A stretch of 59,100 nt of DNA, from NCBI GenBank assembly GCA_016936555.1, contig JAFGXR010000018.1, positions 1-59,100 of the forward strand, given 5' to 3'. The stretch's first letter is position 1. Every line of letters starts with the position of its first letter. A program made the position numbers and the translations under genes. This document shows positions 49,830 to 59,100 of this stretch, piece by piece. The notes beneath the pieces were generated by a model. It was not told the origin of the DNA, searched no databases, and was given only the letters and a program-made list of their open reading frames with translations. This DNA is from Spirochaetales bacterium. Lineage in GTDB: Bacteria; Spirochaetota; Spirochaetia; DSM-2461.

Positions 49830-51026
49830 ATGAAACGTTTTTTAGTTGCACTGCTGGTTCTATCAGTTGTATCAGGCTTTGCTTTCGCCAGCGGCGGACA
49901 GGAATCTGGAAAATCCGGCGGAGTTAAAATCGGTGTTGTTTTACCTGACGCGTCTGAAGAAAGATGGGCAAACCAGGACGGTGCTTTTTTCAAGAAAGAA
50001 CTGGATGCACTCGGCGCCGGTTACGAGTATGAGATTCTCTTCTCTGAAGGTGATGAGTCCAAAGAAAAACAGAATGTTGAAGCTCTGATCGCCAGAGGGG
50101 CAAAAGTTATCATCATTACTTCACAGGGGTCCGGAGCTAACGTTGTAGCTGCTGCTCACGCTGAAGGCGTTACTGTTATCGCTCATGACCGTATGGCTAA
50201 ATCTTCTAACGACGTTGCCGATTACTACACAACTTTCAACAGCTGGAACGTAGGAAAAGCAATGGGTAAACATCTTGTAGACGCAGCTCTGGCTGAAGGC
50301 GTAACACCCAACAACAAAGCTGACCTCGCCATCTTCGCCGGACGTGTTGCTGACTGGCCCAACGCTACATACTTCTTCGGCGGCGCTTTTGAAGAACTGC
50401 AGCCCAACCTCGACCTGTTCAACATCGTAAACCAGGATGCGGCTACATTCAAAGCTCTTCCCCTCTACACAGAAGCTACATTCAACGCGGCTGCGAAAGA
50501 CGCTCTCCAGGGAGCCATGCAGTCTATCGATACGGACTGGAACCCCGAAACAGCTGGAATCAAAGCTGCCGGTGTTGTTGCTCAGATCAAAAAAACATCT
50601 GACAAGATCTTCGTTCTGGCTCCCAATGATGACACATCCGCTGCTATCAGACTCGAGTTTGCAAAAATGGCTACTCCCTATGCGAAATACTTTACAACAG
50701 GTCAGGACGCTTCCAACGTAACTCTTGCCAGCCTGATGGGCGACACTGTTACAGGAAAAGGTACACAGACAATGACAGTATTCAAAGATACTTCCAAACT
50801 GGTACACGACTCTGTTATGATCGCAAAAAACATCGTTGATGGAAAACCCGGACTGACCGGTCTGTCAAGCGGACCTTCTATCGATGGTGCCCAGACAGCT
50901 TACTCTCCCATCGACACGCTTCTGGCTTCCAATCCTCAGCTGACTTACGACACAATTTTCAAAACAGGATACAAATCTGAAACTCATCCCGACTTTGCAT
51001 CTATAGATTTCAGCCCCTATAAATAA
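49830..51026 (+). CDS. chvE: ChvE-like multiple-monosaccharide binding protein
   Basis: A 398-residue periplasmic sugar-binding protein: signal peptide (MKRFLVALLVLSVVSGFAFA) followed by SGGQESGKSGG, then KIGVVLPDASEERWANQDGA, NVEALIARGAKVIIITSQGSG, HDRMAKSS, FAGRVADWPNATYFFGGAFE and YFTTGQDASNVTLASLM. These fit ChvE/MmsE-type proteins that bind several aldoses. AAGGAG lies upstream of the ATG. Codons differ from neighbours: Ala GCT, Thr ACA, Val GTT and Ser TCT predominate, as expected of a very highly expressed protein. A strong terminator follows. Confidence 0.92.
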   Translation: MKRFLVALLVLSVVSGFAFASGGQESGKSGGVKIGVVLPDASEERWANQDGAFFKKELDALGAGYEYEILFSEGDESKEKQNVEALIARGAKVIIITSQGSGANVVAAAHAEGVTVIAHDRMAKSSNDVADYYTTFNSWNVGKAMGKHLVDAALAEGVTPNNKADLAIFAGRVADWPNATYFFGGAFEELQPNLDLFNIVNQDAATFKALPLYTEATFNAAAKDALQGAMQSIDTDWNPETAGIKAAGVVAQIKKTSDKIFVLAPNDDTSAAIRLEFAKMATPYAKYFTTGQDASNVTLASLMGDTVTGKGTQTMTVFKDTSKLVHDSVMIAKNIVDGKPGLTGLSSGPSIDGAQTAYSPIDTLLASNPQLTYDTIFKTGYKSETHPDFASIDFSPYK

Positions 51027-51050
51027 TTGCTGAGTAGATAGAAATTTAAG

Positions 51051-51090
51051 AAATACCTTAGAGTCCCCTGGCTTTAAGGTATTTTTTTTC
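51051..51090 (+). terminator. Rho-independent terminator after the sugar operon
   Basis: AAATACCTTA (51051-51060) and TAAGGTATTT (51075-51084) form a 10-bp stem directly followed by a T run (51082-51089). Confidence 0.85.
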
Positions 51091-51182
51091 AGAATGAGCA
51101 AACAGGAAAAGTCGCAAAAGAATGAGAACAGGAGTGTTTATGTTATACTATAATAAAGTTATAGCCTGTATAAGGATGTGCA

Positions 51183-53042
51183 ATGAAGATCAAAAATAAA
51201 CTGTTGTTTCTTATTTTCTCGCTCTTGGCGGCTATCGTTTTTGCCATAGCTCTTTTTTTGGGTTTTAATCGTCTTGCCAATATGATAGAAAATGAGAAAG
51301 CCGAGCTTCTCCTGTTAAAAGACAGAGTTCTGATTGAGCAGAAGGAACTTTCCTTTTTCCTCCATAACGAGGTCATAATCAAAAATCAGCTTATCGAGTT
51401 GAATAAGGCTGTCGTTCAGAAAGAAGAAGTCCTGGAGAAAGTCAACGGAATGAAGCTGCTTTCATCGATGAATGAGAAAGTTGAAACAGCTTTAAGGCGT
51501 ATTGTTCTACTCGATGAACAACAGGTAGATCTTGAAAACAAGCTCCGGTCGGATATCGGCGAGATGCTTGACACAGCTGACCGAGTATTTGCAGAAAGAG
51601 TAAAAGGTATCAGCTCTTCTTTTACATTCGCCATGGCTGATTCTGACAATTTTGCCGATCTGGAAGGGATTAACGAGCTGAACGCTATTGTTTACAGAAC
51701 CAAAACACAGATTTCAAAGCTCTACAATGCGCTCGAGGGTTCTGAAATCACAATTGAAGAGCAATACGAAATAATCGACGGGCAGATCGAATACTATACG
51801 AATCTCGGTTACCTTTTATCCGGCGGATTTGCCCTTGTCATGCTTATTCTCTCAATAATTGTATCAGTTGTCATAGCCAATAAGATCGCCGGATCAATTA
51901 ATAATCTCAAAGCCAGTTTATCCTTAATGGCTTCCGGAGATCTGACCAATGAAATTACAACAGCTTCAAAAGACGAAGTCGGACAGTTGAGCCGGGATAT
52001 GAGTCAGTTTCAATCGGAGCTGAATCATTCTCTCAATTCCATAAAAAGCATTTCCAATGTCAACGGGGAAGTGAAAGAGGAGCTGATCGCCACGGCTTCA
52101 GAAACCTCATCGGCTGCGGTTGAAATCTCAGCTAACATCAATTCCATCAGTTCCCAGATGTCATCGCTCGATGACAATATCGCACTTTCCAGTAAGGAAG
52201 CCCGGGATATCGCATCATTTATTTCCGAATTGAGCGAGCATATCAATGAGCAGCTGGTTATGGTCGAGGAATCAACCGCGTCTATTACCGAGATGATTGC
52301 ATCCATTGCCAATGTCTCAAAACTAACAGTCAACAATCAGACCGTTATCCGGGAGCTGGAGGAAACGGCTTATGAGGGCGATAGGAGGCTGACTGAAACG
52401 ACGGGAATCATCGAGGATATCAACGCTTCAGTTAATGATATCAATAGTATGGCCGGAATCATCCAGAATATTTCCGCCCAGACGAATCTGCTGGCCATGA
52501 ACGCAGCCATTGAAGCGGCCCATGCCGGAAATCAGGGAAAAGGGTTCGCCGTCGTGGCAGACGAAATACGGAAGCTGGCCGAGGCATCAGCTAAAAACAC
52601 GAAAGAGATCTCCAACACGCTGAAGAATATAATCGGAAGAATTGAAAGCGCTTCCGATGCGGGGCAGAGCACCAGAGATGCCTTCAACTCCATCAATGTT
52701 AAAATCAATAGCGTATCAGAAGCCCTGCTGACTGTGTCATCGAGTACCGATGAGCTGAATGCGGGCGGACAACAGATTCTGGAAGCCATGACAGGACTGC
52801 GGGATAACTCTTCTCTTGTCAAAGATAAATCAGATATTGTTACAAGGAGTTCCGGTTCTGTAAACGAACTTATGAACTCGGTCTCCCAGATTTCGAGCCT
52901 GGTTACAAATGCCCTGACGGAAGTGAATATCGGCTTTAATGAAGTTACCGATGCGATTGCCGGTTTGAAGCGGCTTTCCGACAGAGTGGGGGAAGTCAGC
53001 GAACAGCTGATTTCCGAAGTGAACCATTTCCGGACAGAATAG
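51183..53042 (+). CDS. Chemoreceptor (MCP)
   Basis: A 619-residue chemoreceptor. Membrane helix at about 6-28, an all-helical sensor of about 175 residues, second helix near 205-230 ([22 protein letters not shown]), HAMP, and cytoplasmic domain with a canonical tip [38 protein letters not shown]. It has no Cache domain and no C-terminal pentapeptide. AAGGA lies before the ATG. It stands alone after the sugar-uptake operon, so sugar sensing is a plausible role but is an inference from position. It converges with the carboxylase gene. Confidence 0.93.
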   Translation: MKIKNKLLFLIFSLLAAIVFAIALFLGFNRLANMIENEKAELLLLKDRVLIEQKELSFFLHNEVIIKNQLIELNKAVVQKEEVLEKVNGMKLLSSMNEKVETALRRIVLLDEQQVDLENKLRSDIGEMLDTADRVFAERVKGISSSFTFAMADSDNFADLEGINELNAIVYRTKTQISKLYNALEGSEITIEEQYEIIDGQIEYYTNLGYLLSGGFALVMLILSIIVSVVIANKIAGSINNLKASLSLMASGDLTNEITTASKDEVGQLSRDMSQFQSELNHSLNSIKSISNVNGEVKEELIATASETSSAAVEISANINSISSQMSSLDDNIALSSKEARDIASFISELSEHINEQLVMVEESTASITEMIASIANVSKLTVNNQTVIRELEETAYEGDRRLTETTGIIEDINASVNDINSMAGIIQNISAQTNLLAMNAAIEAAHAGNQGKGFAVVADEIRKLAEASAKNTKEISNTLKNIIGRIESASDAGQSTRDAFNSINVKINSVSEALLTVSSSTDELNAGGQQILEAMTGLRDNSSLVKDKSDIVTRSSGSVNELMNSVSQISSLVTNALTEVNIGFNEVTDAIAGLKRLSDRVGEVSEQLISEVNHFRTE

Positions 53043-53053
53043 CGCTTCGGGCA

Positions 53054-53128
53054 AGTTCCGCAACTGCATCAGAATCAGCTGCGGAACTCCGGTGAGCGAT
53101 GAAATGGTCCGGGGAATCAGATCCCCGG
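53054..53128. terminator. Two hairpins between convergent genes
   Basis: AGTTCCGCA/TGCGGAACT (53054-53062 with 53080-53088) and CCGGGGA/TCCCCGG (53109-53115 with 53122-53128) lie between the chemoreceptor and the carboxylase. The first follows the plus-strand gene, the second suits both directions. Confidence 0.55.
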
Positions 53129-53150
53129 GGGGAAAAAGCCGCCGAAATGA

Positions 53151-56100
53151 TCAGCTGAACTTCTTCATCCCCGCCTCAATCTGTTCGATGATATAGGGCC
53201 TCAGCTGTGACGCCCCGATAATATCATCGATTGATCCCACTTTTCTGGCCCTCTCCACCGAGTGTATCCGGTCGAATTTATCGGCCAGTTCCTTCTGTTT
53301 TTCGTTGTACACGCTGTTGAAAAGCTCCTGGTATTCTCTGGGAGAACATTTCCCCTTGTTCAGAGCCTTCTGTTTGGCGATCACTCTCTCATCCTTGTAG
53401 GCCTCGCGGGAAACCGTTTTGGGGAAGACGACCGCTGCCGCCGGAGCTCCCCCGATAACCGATGCGAAGGAACCTTCGAGGGCCGCCGAGCGGATGTCGG
53501 GATTGAGCGATTTCGAGAAAACGACGTAGGCTCCTCCGTGGTACCGCGCGATAACGACGAAGACGATAGGTCCGTCAAAGTTGACTATGGCCCGGCCGAT
53601 TTCAGCTCCGTATTCCAGCTGAAGCTGGCGGAGCGATTCGGGGGACCCGTCGAATCCCGACAGGTTCGCCAGAACGACCAGAGGAACCCGGCCCGAAAAG
53701 GCGTTGATGCCCCGGGCGATTTTCTTCGATGACTGGGGAAAGAGCGTTCCGCCCGACCAGTTTTCCGGCCCGTTGAAGGGGATGGAGCCTATACGGGAGA
53801 CATTGCGGCTCTCTATGCTGATCAGTCCGACGGCGTATCCGCCAACCCGCGCTTCCCAGACAACCGCCGTGTCGGCCTGTTCCATGGCTCTCCAGCGCTC
53901 GAGATGATCGCAGTCCTTATCGACAACCGATTTCATAACCTGGCGGATATCGAAGGGTTTTTTCCTGTCGGGATTTTTCTCCATGGAGAAGATATCGCCC
54001 ACATTAACGAATCCCTGTCCCAGGAAATCCTTATAGGGGAAGAGGGATATGTCCCTGTCCCGCGAATCGGATGTTTTTCTGACCGCGGGGAAGCGGGATC
54101 CCGGTTCGGCATACATGAGGTTGTAGTGGTTGAAGAGGACCCTGTAGGCCTCGGTAATATCATTGACCCTGATCTGGGACTGCCCGTTGGGCCCCATTAT
54201 CTTTTCCGCTCCGCCGATATCGAGGTTGTTGTCGCCGGAAACGCTGCCCGAGAAATCGAGGGCTTTTTTGCCGGTGAGGAGGAGCGAGCCCTGTTTCGTC
54301 ATGATCAGGAGCCCCCTGGTGTGCATCAGCATGGTCGCCTCGGCGTTCCAGTAGGACTGGGCCCCCACATTGATATCGGGGACGATGATGTTTATCTCGC
54401 CGCCCGCCTGGGTGAACTCGATAATCCGCTTGAGGGTTCTGGCCGTCCAGTCCAGATTTTCCGTCCCGCTTTCCATGGTGATCTTGGCTCCCGAGGAGAT
54501 GGGTATCCACTCGACTGGGATTTTTTCCTTTTCCGCCAGATCGAGTGCGGCGTTGATGCGGCTGCTCTCCGGCTCGGCCAGGCTCCCCAGGTCCTTCGTC
54601 GGGTCTGCGAGAATGATAACCCTCCTGATCCAGATGCCCAGAACATCGGACTGGTTGGAAATGAGGCCGAAGACGATATTGGAGTTGTTGAGCCCCGGAT
54701 CCCGGCCTTTGACCGAGACGACCTGACCGTCTATCAGATCGTATTCCTCGAATTCCCCTTTGGGCATATCGCTGTGAATGGGGTAGCCCGAGAAGGTGAG
54801 CATTTTTATGAATTCATAGGGGTAGATGACATTTCTCTGGCGCGCCCGCACCACATGGGAGGTGTAGCTGTCAAGGGCCTTGAGCGGCGCCTCCGAGGGC
54901 TTCCGGCCGCTGACCGAATACTGCTCATGGGTCACGTGGGAGAAAATCAGCTCCAGATCGCGGATGCTGTTTTCATTCCGCTTGATCCTCCGGGTCAGGA
55001 AGACCAGTCTCTGCATTCCCAGTCCCGTAGCCATTTTGACGAACTTCTTCTCCAGGTCTTTCATCTGGGGGAGGCGAAGATTCATAAGGCTTCTGTTGTG
55101 GATGATGACGCGGTTCCACTGGAGCCTGTATTTGTGTCTCGCCTGTACCGCCCTCATGGCGTAGGCCGCTTCGGTCAGGGCCGATTCGAACTCCACTAAC
55201 TCCTTGACCCGGCCGCTGGTGGTAATGACGATTTCCGAGATGGAGATCGACGAGTAGGCGAAGAGCCGCACATCTTTTTCATTCTCTCTCGACCGCACTT
55301 CAAGCAGGGTTACGTAGTCGCTTTTATAAACAATCTCCGTATCGAAATCGCGGAGGCGGAAAACTCGGAGCTCCCTGAACTGTACGGGAGAGAACCCCCT
55401 TCTCAGCTTATCCTCAATCCATTTCTCCTTCCATTCGTAGGTGAGAAAATCGTAGACCTTTCCTTCGGGGTAGATACCTATGGAAAGGAATTTCGAGGCC
55501 TCTCCCGCTTTCTGGCTTATCAGTTCGATCAGCCTGTCATTATGGACATCGCTGCCGTATGTTTTGATAAACAGGATGACCTCCGGTTTTGTGCCGCCGG
55601 TCTTATTTATCATTTTCTCCAGAGGCAGAGAGGTGAGCCTGTCCATTCCGTTAACGGCGGCTGTCAGGCAGTGGTGCAGTTTCCCCTTTTCGCGGTATAC
55701 GATATGGGAGGCGAAGAAGTCGTTTTCCTGGATAAGGGATTTCTCGACGATTTCCCTGTCCCGGTTCAGGTGGGTTCCCAGAATCCTCAGAGGTATATGG
55801 GTTTTCTCCCCATCATCCTCGATTATCAGATTGACCAGATCGCGGACTATGATGCTTCCCGAATCGGCAAGCTCCGTTATATCCCGCTCTATTTTGTCTT
55901 CCCGGGTAACATTAAGCCGCGAAATCAGCTCATTGACTGCTTCCAGGTGAGTATCGTCTTTCCGGCGCCTTTTGATGCTGTTGATCTTCAGATACATGAG
56001 GTGGAGGGCCATATCGACGACCGAATTGGAATGATCCATATAGAGCGCTATAACCTCGTTGATAACAGAGGTAAATCTCTTGTGAGTTTCGTCGGGGAAA

Positions 56101-58586
56101 GTGAGCTCCTGCATCCGGAAAAGCATTTCCGAAATGAGCTTCATCTTCAGATCGAGAATATTATGGGATTTGAAGATATGAAAGAGGGCGTGGTTTTCAT
56201 CGGGCACGCCGTAGCATTCAATGGCCATTTTCAGATTATTGACAAACTCTTCGGGAAGACCCTTTTCCTTGTCTCTGTCGCTTCGGACGTAATGGGTCAG
56301 CATTTCCTGGTAGGTAAGGGGCCTTGTGAAACCGGTGGTTTCGACTTCCACGGACTGAAAGAGACGTTCAATGATATTGCCGTACTCCAGCGCTCTGAGG
56401 TACAGGTCGGTCAGACCGGAAAAGGAAGACAGCTCATCGAGAATCGTCTCCGGTTTCTCCCGGTGATCGTAACCGAGGAATATGCCGAGGAGTTCGCCTT
56501 TCAGCGATGCGTATCTCTCCTCTTCGCTGTGGACAGATGATTTCCAGTTGACGGGAGCCGCCTTTGCCTCCGAAACCGAATCGCCCTGATCAGCCGATTC
56601 CATGAGAATCAGTTTCTGGCCCGCCGAGACCTGTTCTCCCGCCGAAACGGAAATTTCTTTTATAATACCGTCGGAAGGCGCCTTGAGAAGCATCTCCATT
56701 TTCATGGCTTCCAGAACACCGAGAACCTCATCCTTTTTAACGACTTTACCCGGTTCGCAATTGACAGCCAGAACAATGGCGGGAGAGGGGGATCTGACCC
56801 AACCGCCGGAATCGCTCTCGATCATGACCGGCGTGCCGTCAATCTCGCACTGCAGCTGGTCCCCCCGGGGAATGAGAAGGACATCCCACCGGCGGTCCTT
56901 ATAAATCAACACGCCGCGGTTATCCTCTATCAGGCTTTTGCATCTTATAATGCGGTCTCCCGTAATCAGCTCGAAGCTGTTTTCGCCCAGCTGTCTGACA
57001 AGAAAGGTATAACTGTTCCCCTCGGCGCCGAGAGTGACCTCGTATCCCATGTTCTCCGGCAGGATCCTCGGGCGTCCTATTCTGATAAGCTGCTGCTTGA
57101 AACTGGAATAATCGCTTTTGTACTGGAGGAAGTGCTGCTGGATAGCGCCTGCGATGAGAGCGGCTTCCAGCTTCTCCCGGTCCGCTTTCCTTCTGCCCGA
57201 AGCCAGCATTTCCTCGACGTAACCCGTATGGATTCCGCCTTTGGCAATCTCTTTCTGACCGAGCAGTTCAAGCAGGAAGGCCTTGTTCGTCGTCCCGTTG
57301 TCAATGGCCACGGTCATCTCGTTGAGCGCCCGCTTCAGCCTGGACATGGCCTCTTTTCTCGTGGGGCCGTGGGCGATGATCTTGCCGACCATGGAGTCGA
57401 AATCGGAAGGAATGAGCGATCCCTGGATTATGCCCGAATCGACACGGATTCCCGCACCGGCGGGAGGTATGAACAGAGTCACCTGGCCCGGCGCGGGGCT
57501 GAAGTTCCGGTCCGGGTCCTCGGCATTGAGGCGCACCTCCATAACGGCGCCCGAGGGGACCGCTCCGCTGAGGTCGCATTCCTTGCCCATGGCCACATCG
57601 ATCTGCCCTTTGACAAGGTCGATCTGATAGAGCGTTTCCGTAATGGGATGTTCCACCTGCAGCCTCGTGTTGACTTCCATGAAATAGAAGGCCTTGCGGT
57701 TCAGGTCGTAGAGATATTCGACGGTTCCCGCGCCGACGTATTCCGCCGCTTTGATCAGCCTCGCCGCGGCGGCTTCCATATCGGCTATGATTTTTTTAGG
57801 TAGGTTCGGCGGCGGCGTCTCTTCTATGATCTTCTGGTTCTTCCGCTGGGCGGAACAGTCTCTGGCTCCGAAGGTGTTTATGTGCCCGTGGGAATCGGCC
57901 AGCACCTGGACTTCCAGGTGGCGCCCCTTTTCGACCAGCAGCTCGATGAAAACGACATCGTTGCCTGTAATCCGGATGGTTTCCTCTTTCGCCGAATTGT
58001 ACTGGGTTTCCAGCTCCTCCGGGGTCCTGACGAACCGGATTCCCCGGCCCCCTCCGGCATTGGCCGCTTTGACAATGACGGGATATCCGATCTTTTCGGA
58101 AATTTTCCCGGCCTCATCGAGGGTCTTCACGGCGCCGCGGCTCCAGGGAAGTATGGGAACTTCCGCTTTGTCGGCCAGTTCCTTCGCGGCGATTTTATCG
58201 CCCAGCAGAGCCATGGCTGCGCTGGAAGGTCCCATAAAAGCCAATCCGGCCGCTTCGGCTTTGGCCACGAAATCCGCATCCTCCGATACGAATCCCCAGC
58301 CGACCCAGATGGCCCGGCAGTCGGCGGTCTTCAATGCCTGGAGCATCAGCTCGTGATCCAGATAGGGGCTCTGTTGTTTCCCCGGGAACAGGGGGAGAGA
58401 TGAGAGGGGCAGGTTGAAATCCGCCTGATTGACGAAGGGGGCGTTCTCTTCCTTATCTATATAGAAGGCGACGGTTTTGAGCTCCGTGCCGTGCAGATCG
58501 TTGTATTCCTTGACAGCGCGGATAAAGCGGAGAGCTGCCTCGCCTCTGTTGAGAATACCTATACGGTGGTTTTTCTCCAAATTCAT
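53151..58586 (-). CDS. Single-chain multidomain acyl-CoA (acetyl-CoA) carboxylase, eukaryote-like
   Basis: An 1811-residue multienzyme that would carboxylate acetyl-CoA or another acyl-CoA. Order: biotin carboxylase (about 1-450; KAANAGGGRGIRFV, KNQKIIEETPPPN, EVNTRLQVEHPITE), BCCP (about 610-670; EAMKMEMLLKAPSDG, with Lys629 as the biotin site), a central region (about 690-1250) of the ACC_central kind, and carboxyltransferase (about 1270-1811; NLSGFDGSPESLRQL, YHGGAYVVFSKSLNPD, GGAPAAAVVFP). The same order is found in eukaryotic ACC (usually 2,200 residues or more), while most bacteria use four separate subunits. It stands alone and has AAAAGGAG before the ATG. Substrate preference between acetyl- and propionyl-CoA is open. 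Confidence 0.9.
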   Translation of the reverse strand: MNLEKNHRIGILNRGEAALRFIRAVKEYNDLHGTELKTVAFYIDKEENAPFVNQADFNLPLSSLPLFPGKQQSPYLDHELMLQALKTADCRAIWVGWGFVSEDADFVAKAEAAGLAFMGPSSAAMALLGDKIAAKELADKAEVPILPWSRGAVKTLDEAGKISEKIGYPVIVKAANAGGGRGIRFVRTPEELETQYNSAKEETIRITGNDVVFIELLVEKGRHLEVQVLADSHGHINTFGARDCSAQRKNQKIIEETPPPNLPKKIIADMEAAAARLIKAAEYVGAGTVEYLYDLNRKAFYFMEVNTRLQVEHPITETLYQIDLVKGQIDVAMGKECDLSGAVPSGAVMEVRLNAEDPDRNFSPAPGQVTLFIPPAGAGIRVDSGIIQGSLIPSDFDSMVGKIIAHGPTRKEAMSRLKRALNEMTVAIDNGTTNKAFLLELLGQKEIAKGGIHTGYVEEMLASGRRKADREKLEAALIAGAIQQHFLQYKSDYSSFKQQLIRIGRPRILPENMGYEVTLGAEGNSYTFLVRQLGENSFELITGDRIIRCKSLIEDNRGVLIYKDRRWDVLLIPRGDQLQCEIDGTPVMIESDSGGWVRSPSPAIVLAVNCEPGKVVKKDEVLGVLEAMKMEMLLKAPSDGIIKEISVSAGEQVSAGQKLILMESADQGDSVSEAKAAPVNWKSSVHSEEERYASLKGELLGIFLGYDHREKPETILDELSSFSGLTDLYLRALEYGNIIERLFQSVEVETTGFTRPLTYQEMLTHYVRSDRDKEKGLPEEFVNNLKMAIECYGVPDENHALFHIFKSHNILDLKMKLISEMLFRMQELTFPDETHKRFTSVINEVIALYMDHSNSVVDMALHLMYLKINSIKRRRKDDTHLEAVNELISRLNVTREDKIERDITELADSGSIIVRDLVNLIIEDDGEKTHIPLRILGTHLNRDREIVEKSLIQENDFFASHIVYREKGKLHHCLTAAVNGMDRLTSLPLEKMINKTGGTKPEVILFIKTYGSDVHNDRLIELISQKAGEASKFLSIGIYPEGKVYDFLTYEWKEKWIEDKLRRGFSPVQFRELRVFRLRDFDTEIVYKSDYVTLLEVRSRENEKDVRLFAYSSISISEIVITTSGRVKELVEFESALTEAAYAMRAVQARHKYRLQWNRVIIHNRSLMNLRLPQMKDLEKKFVKMATGLGMQRLVFLTRRIKRNENSIRDLELIFSHVTHEQYSVSGRKPSEAPLKALDSYTSHVVRARQRNVIYPYEFIKMLTFSGYPIHSDMPKGEFEEYDLIDGQVVSVKGRDPGLNNSNIVFGLISNQSDVLGIWIRRVIILADPTKDLGSLAEPESSRINAALDLAEKEKIPVEWIPISSGAKITMESGTENLDWTARTLKRIIEFTQAGGEINIIVPDINVGAQSYWNAEATMLMHTRGLLIMTKQGSLLLTGKKALDFSGSVSGDNNLDIGGAEKIMGPNGQSQIRVNDITEAYRVLFNHYNLMYAEPGSRFPAVRKTSDSRDRDISLFPYKDFLGQGFVNVGDIFSMEKNPDRKKPFDIRQVMKSVVDKDCDHLERWRAMEQADTAVVWEARVGGYAVGLISIESRNVSRIGSIPFNGPENWSGGTLFPQSSKKIARGINAFSGRVPLVVLANLSGFDGSPESLRQLQLEYGAEIGRAIVNFDGPIVFVVIARYHGGAYVVFSKSLNPDIRSAALEGSFASVIGGAPAAAVVFPKTVSREAYKDERVIAKQKALNKGKCSPREYQELFNSVYNEKQKELADKFDRIHSVERARKVGSIDDIIGASQLRPYIIEQIEAGMKKFS

Positions 58587-58735
58587 AAAGTACTCCTTTT
58601 TGCTGATGGATATTTTAATACCTTTTTATCCTTTTTATAATGACATTATGTTAAAAAATGTAAAAAAAGATTTTTGATTTCATCTAAATCCCTTTCTGTA
58701 TTATGAAAGAGGCAATCTTGAGGGGGAGGAGCGAA

Positions 58736-58882
58736 GTGAATTTAAAGATATCTTCAGCTGTCGGCGAAACGGGAGACGCTTCTCATATCAATGCCGATCC
58801 CGACAAAGGTCTACCCCATAAGGAACCGTTCAGGGCTGTCATTGAGGAGTGGATTGAAACCTATTCCCCTGTTAAAAAATGA
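58736..58882 (+). CDS. Small 48-residue protein, unknown
   Basis: A short reading frame from GTG at 58736 to TGA at 58882, with GGAGGAG seven bases before the GTG; an ATG in frame at 58703 lacks such a site. The sequence (MNLKISSAVGETGDASHIN, then FRAVIEEWIETYSPVKK) is soluble and ends in an amphipathic helix. No Cys or motif is recognised. It lies between the divergent carboxylase gene and the tRNA pair. The good ribosome site and protein-like composition support a real gene, but the call is moderate. Confidence 0.5.
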   Translation: MNLKISSAVGETGDASHINADPDKGLPHKEPFRAVIEEWIETYSPVKK

Positions 58883-58904
58883 TGAATTTATTTTAAATAG
58901 GGGA

Positions 58905-58934
58905 TTTACACAAAGGCGGATTTTCGTTTATTAT
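58905..58934 (+). promoter_or_regulatory. Promoter of the tRNA pair
   Basis: TTTACA (58905-58910) and TATTAT (58929-58934) are 18 bases apart. Transcription would begin about ten bases before tRNA-Gln. Confidence 0.55.
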
Positions 58935-58951
58935 TCGCAAGGTATCAAGAT

Positions 58952-59026
58952 ATCCCGATAGTGTAATTGGTAACACTGCAGATTCTGGTTCTGCCTTTAG
59001 GGGTTCGAGTCCTCTTCGGGATGCCA
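58952..59026 (+). tRNA. tRNA-Gln (CTG anticodon)
   Basis: The acceptor ATCCCGA pairs with TCGGGAT, the anticodon stem GCAGA/TCTGC encloses the loop TTCTGGT with anticodon CTG, and the T arm contains TTCGAGT. The CCA end (59024-59026) is encoded. All four arms fold. Confidence 0.93.
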
Positions 59027-59027
59027 T

Positions 59028-59100
59028 GGTGGCGTAGCTCAGTTGGTAGAGCAATCGGCTCATATCCGATCGGCCAGGGGTTCAAGTCCCTTCGCCACTA
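59028..59100 (+). tRNA. tRNA-Met (CAT anticodon), 3' end at window edge
   Basis: GGTGGCG/CGCCACT forms the acceptor (first pair G-T), followed by TA and the D stem GCTC. The anticodon stem ATCGG/CCGAT holds the loop CTCATAT with anticodon CAT, and the T arm has TTCAAGT. The stem lacks the GGG/CCC runs of initiator tRNA, so it is elongator Met, or less likely Ile with a lysidine-modified C. The CCA lies beyond the window. Confidence 0.88.

Noticed and set aside
53904-55199. 431-codon plus-strand frame inside the carboxylase gene
   Set aside because: It lies opposite the carboxyltransferase and central region, with no ribosome site and no domain; open only through codon bias of the real gene.
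1-59100. CRISPR array, insertion sequence, prophage or integron
   Set aside because: No regularly spaced repeats, no transposase, integrase or phage structural gene, and no att-like repeats next to the tRNA genes were seen.

Overview
The window reads as a chromosomal segment of a free-living, motile, Gram-negative-type bacterium, most likely a spirochaete (Spirochaetales). That assignment is an inference. It rests on spirochaete-style lipoprotein and export signals (LLSC, LLFSC, cleavage near FASGE and FASGGQ), heavy use of GTG and TTG starts, abundant chemoreceptors, a sigma-54 to sigma-70-type cascade resembling Borrelia Rrp2-RpoN-RpoS, and a giant single-chain acyl-CoA carboxylase. No 16S gene is present to confirm it. 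I see no IS element, prophage, CRISPR array or integrase.

Layout. 1-7.2 kb holds mixed housekeeping and accessory genes: a cut-off lipoprotein, a DUF362 ferredoxin behind a MerR-type promoter, a split permease operon with a small zinc-ribbon protein, DUF2200, an exported thioredoxin-like protein, a lipid kinase plus acyltransferase pair, a flavin reductase-like protein and an exported glutathione peroxidase. 7.3-19.4 kb holds a sigma-54-promoted membrane protein and then a tightly overlapped chemosensory operon: PilZ, CheW, a CheW-like protein, CheB, CheR, CheA with a fused receiver, and two class III nucleotidyl cyclases. A convergent chemoreceptor with an atypical signalling tip closes it. 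19.5-28.3 kb holds a membrane protein, a gutted alpha/beta hydrolase, a MoxR/DUF58 operon, an SF1 helicase with an unusual N-terminus, a lipoprotein and a divergent cyclase-like protein.

28.3-34.6 kb is a regulatory island. A group 2 sigma-70 factor with a -24/-12 promoter is divergent from a hybrid histidine kinase, followed by a lone receiver and an NtrC-type activator that also has a -24/-12 promoter. 34.7-37.4 kb carries a conventional chemoreceptor with its CheW. 37.5-41.5 kb (minus strand) is a LytS/LytTR/CstA module resembling the BtsSR-BtsT pyruvate system. 41.5-51 kb is a sugar-sensing and uptake locus: anchored binding protein, sensor kinase, AraC-type response regulator, lipoprotein binding protein, and a multiple-monosaccharide ABC transporter of the MmsA/MmsB/ChvE type. 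51.2-53 kb is another chemoreceptor, 53.2-58.6 kb the 1811-residue carboxylase, and the right edge carries a 48-codon gene and tRNA-Gln and tRNA-Met.

Most notable: the two adjacent cyclases of the chemosensory operon have lost complementary halves of the class III active site. The first keeps both metal aspartates but lacks the transition-state Asn and Arg. The second has His in place of the first metal Asp but keeps Asn and Arg. This predicts an obligate heterodimer with one working site, like mammalian C1/C2 adenylyl cyclase, wired to a CheA-type kinase.
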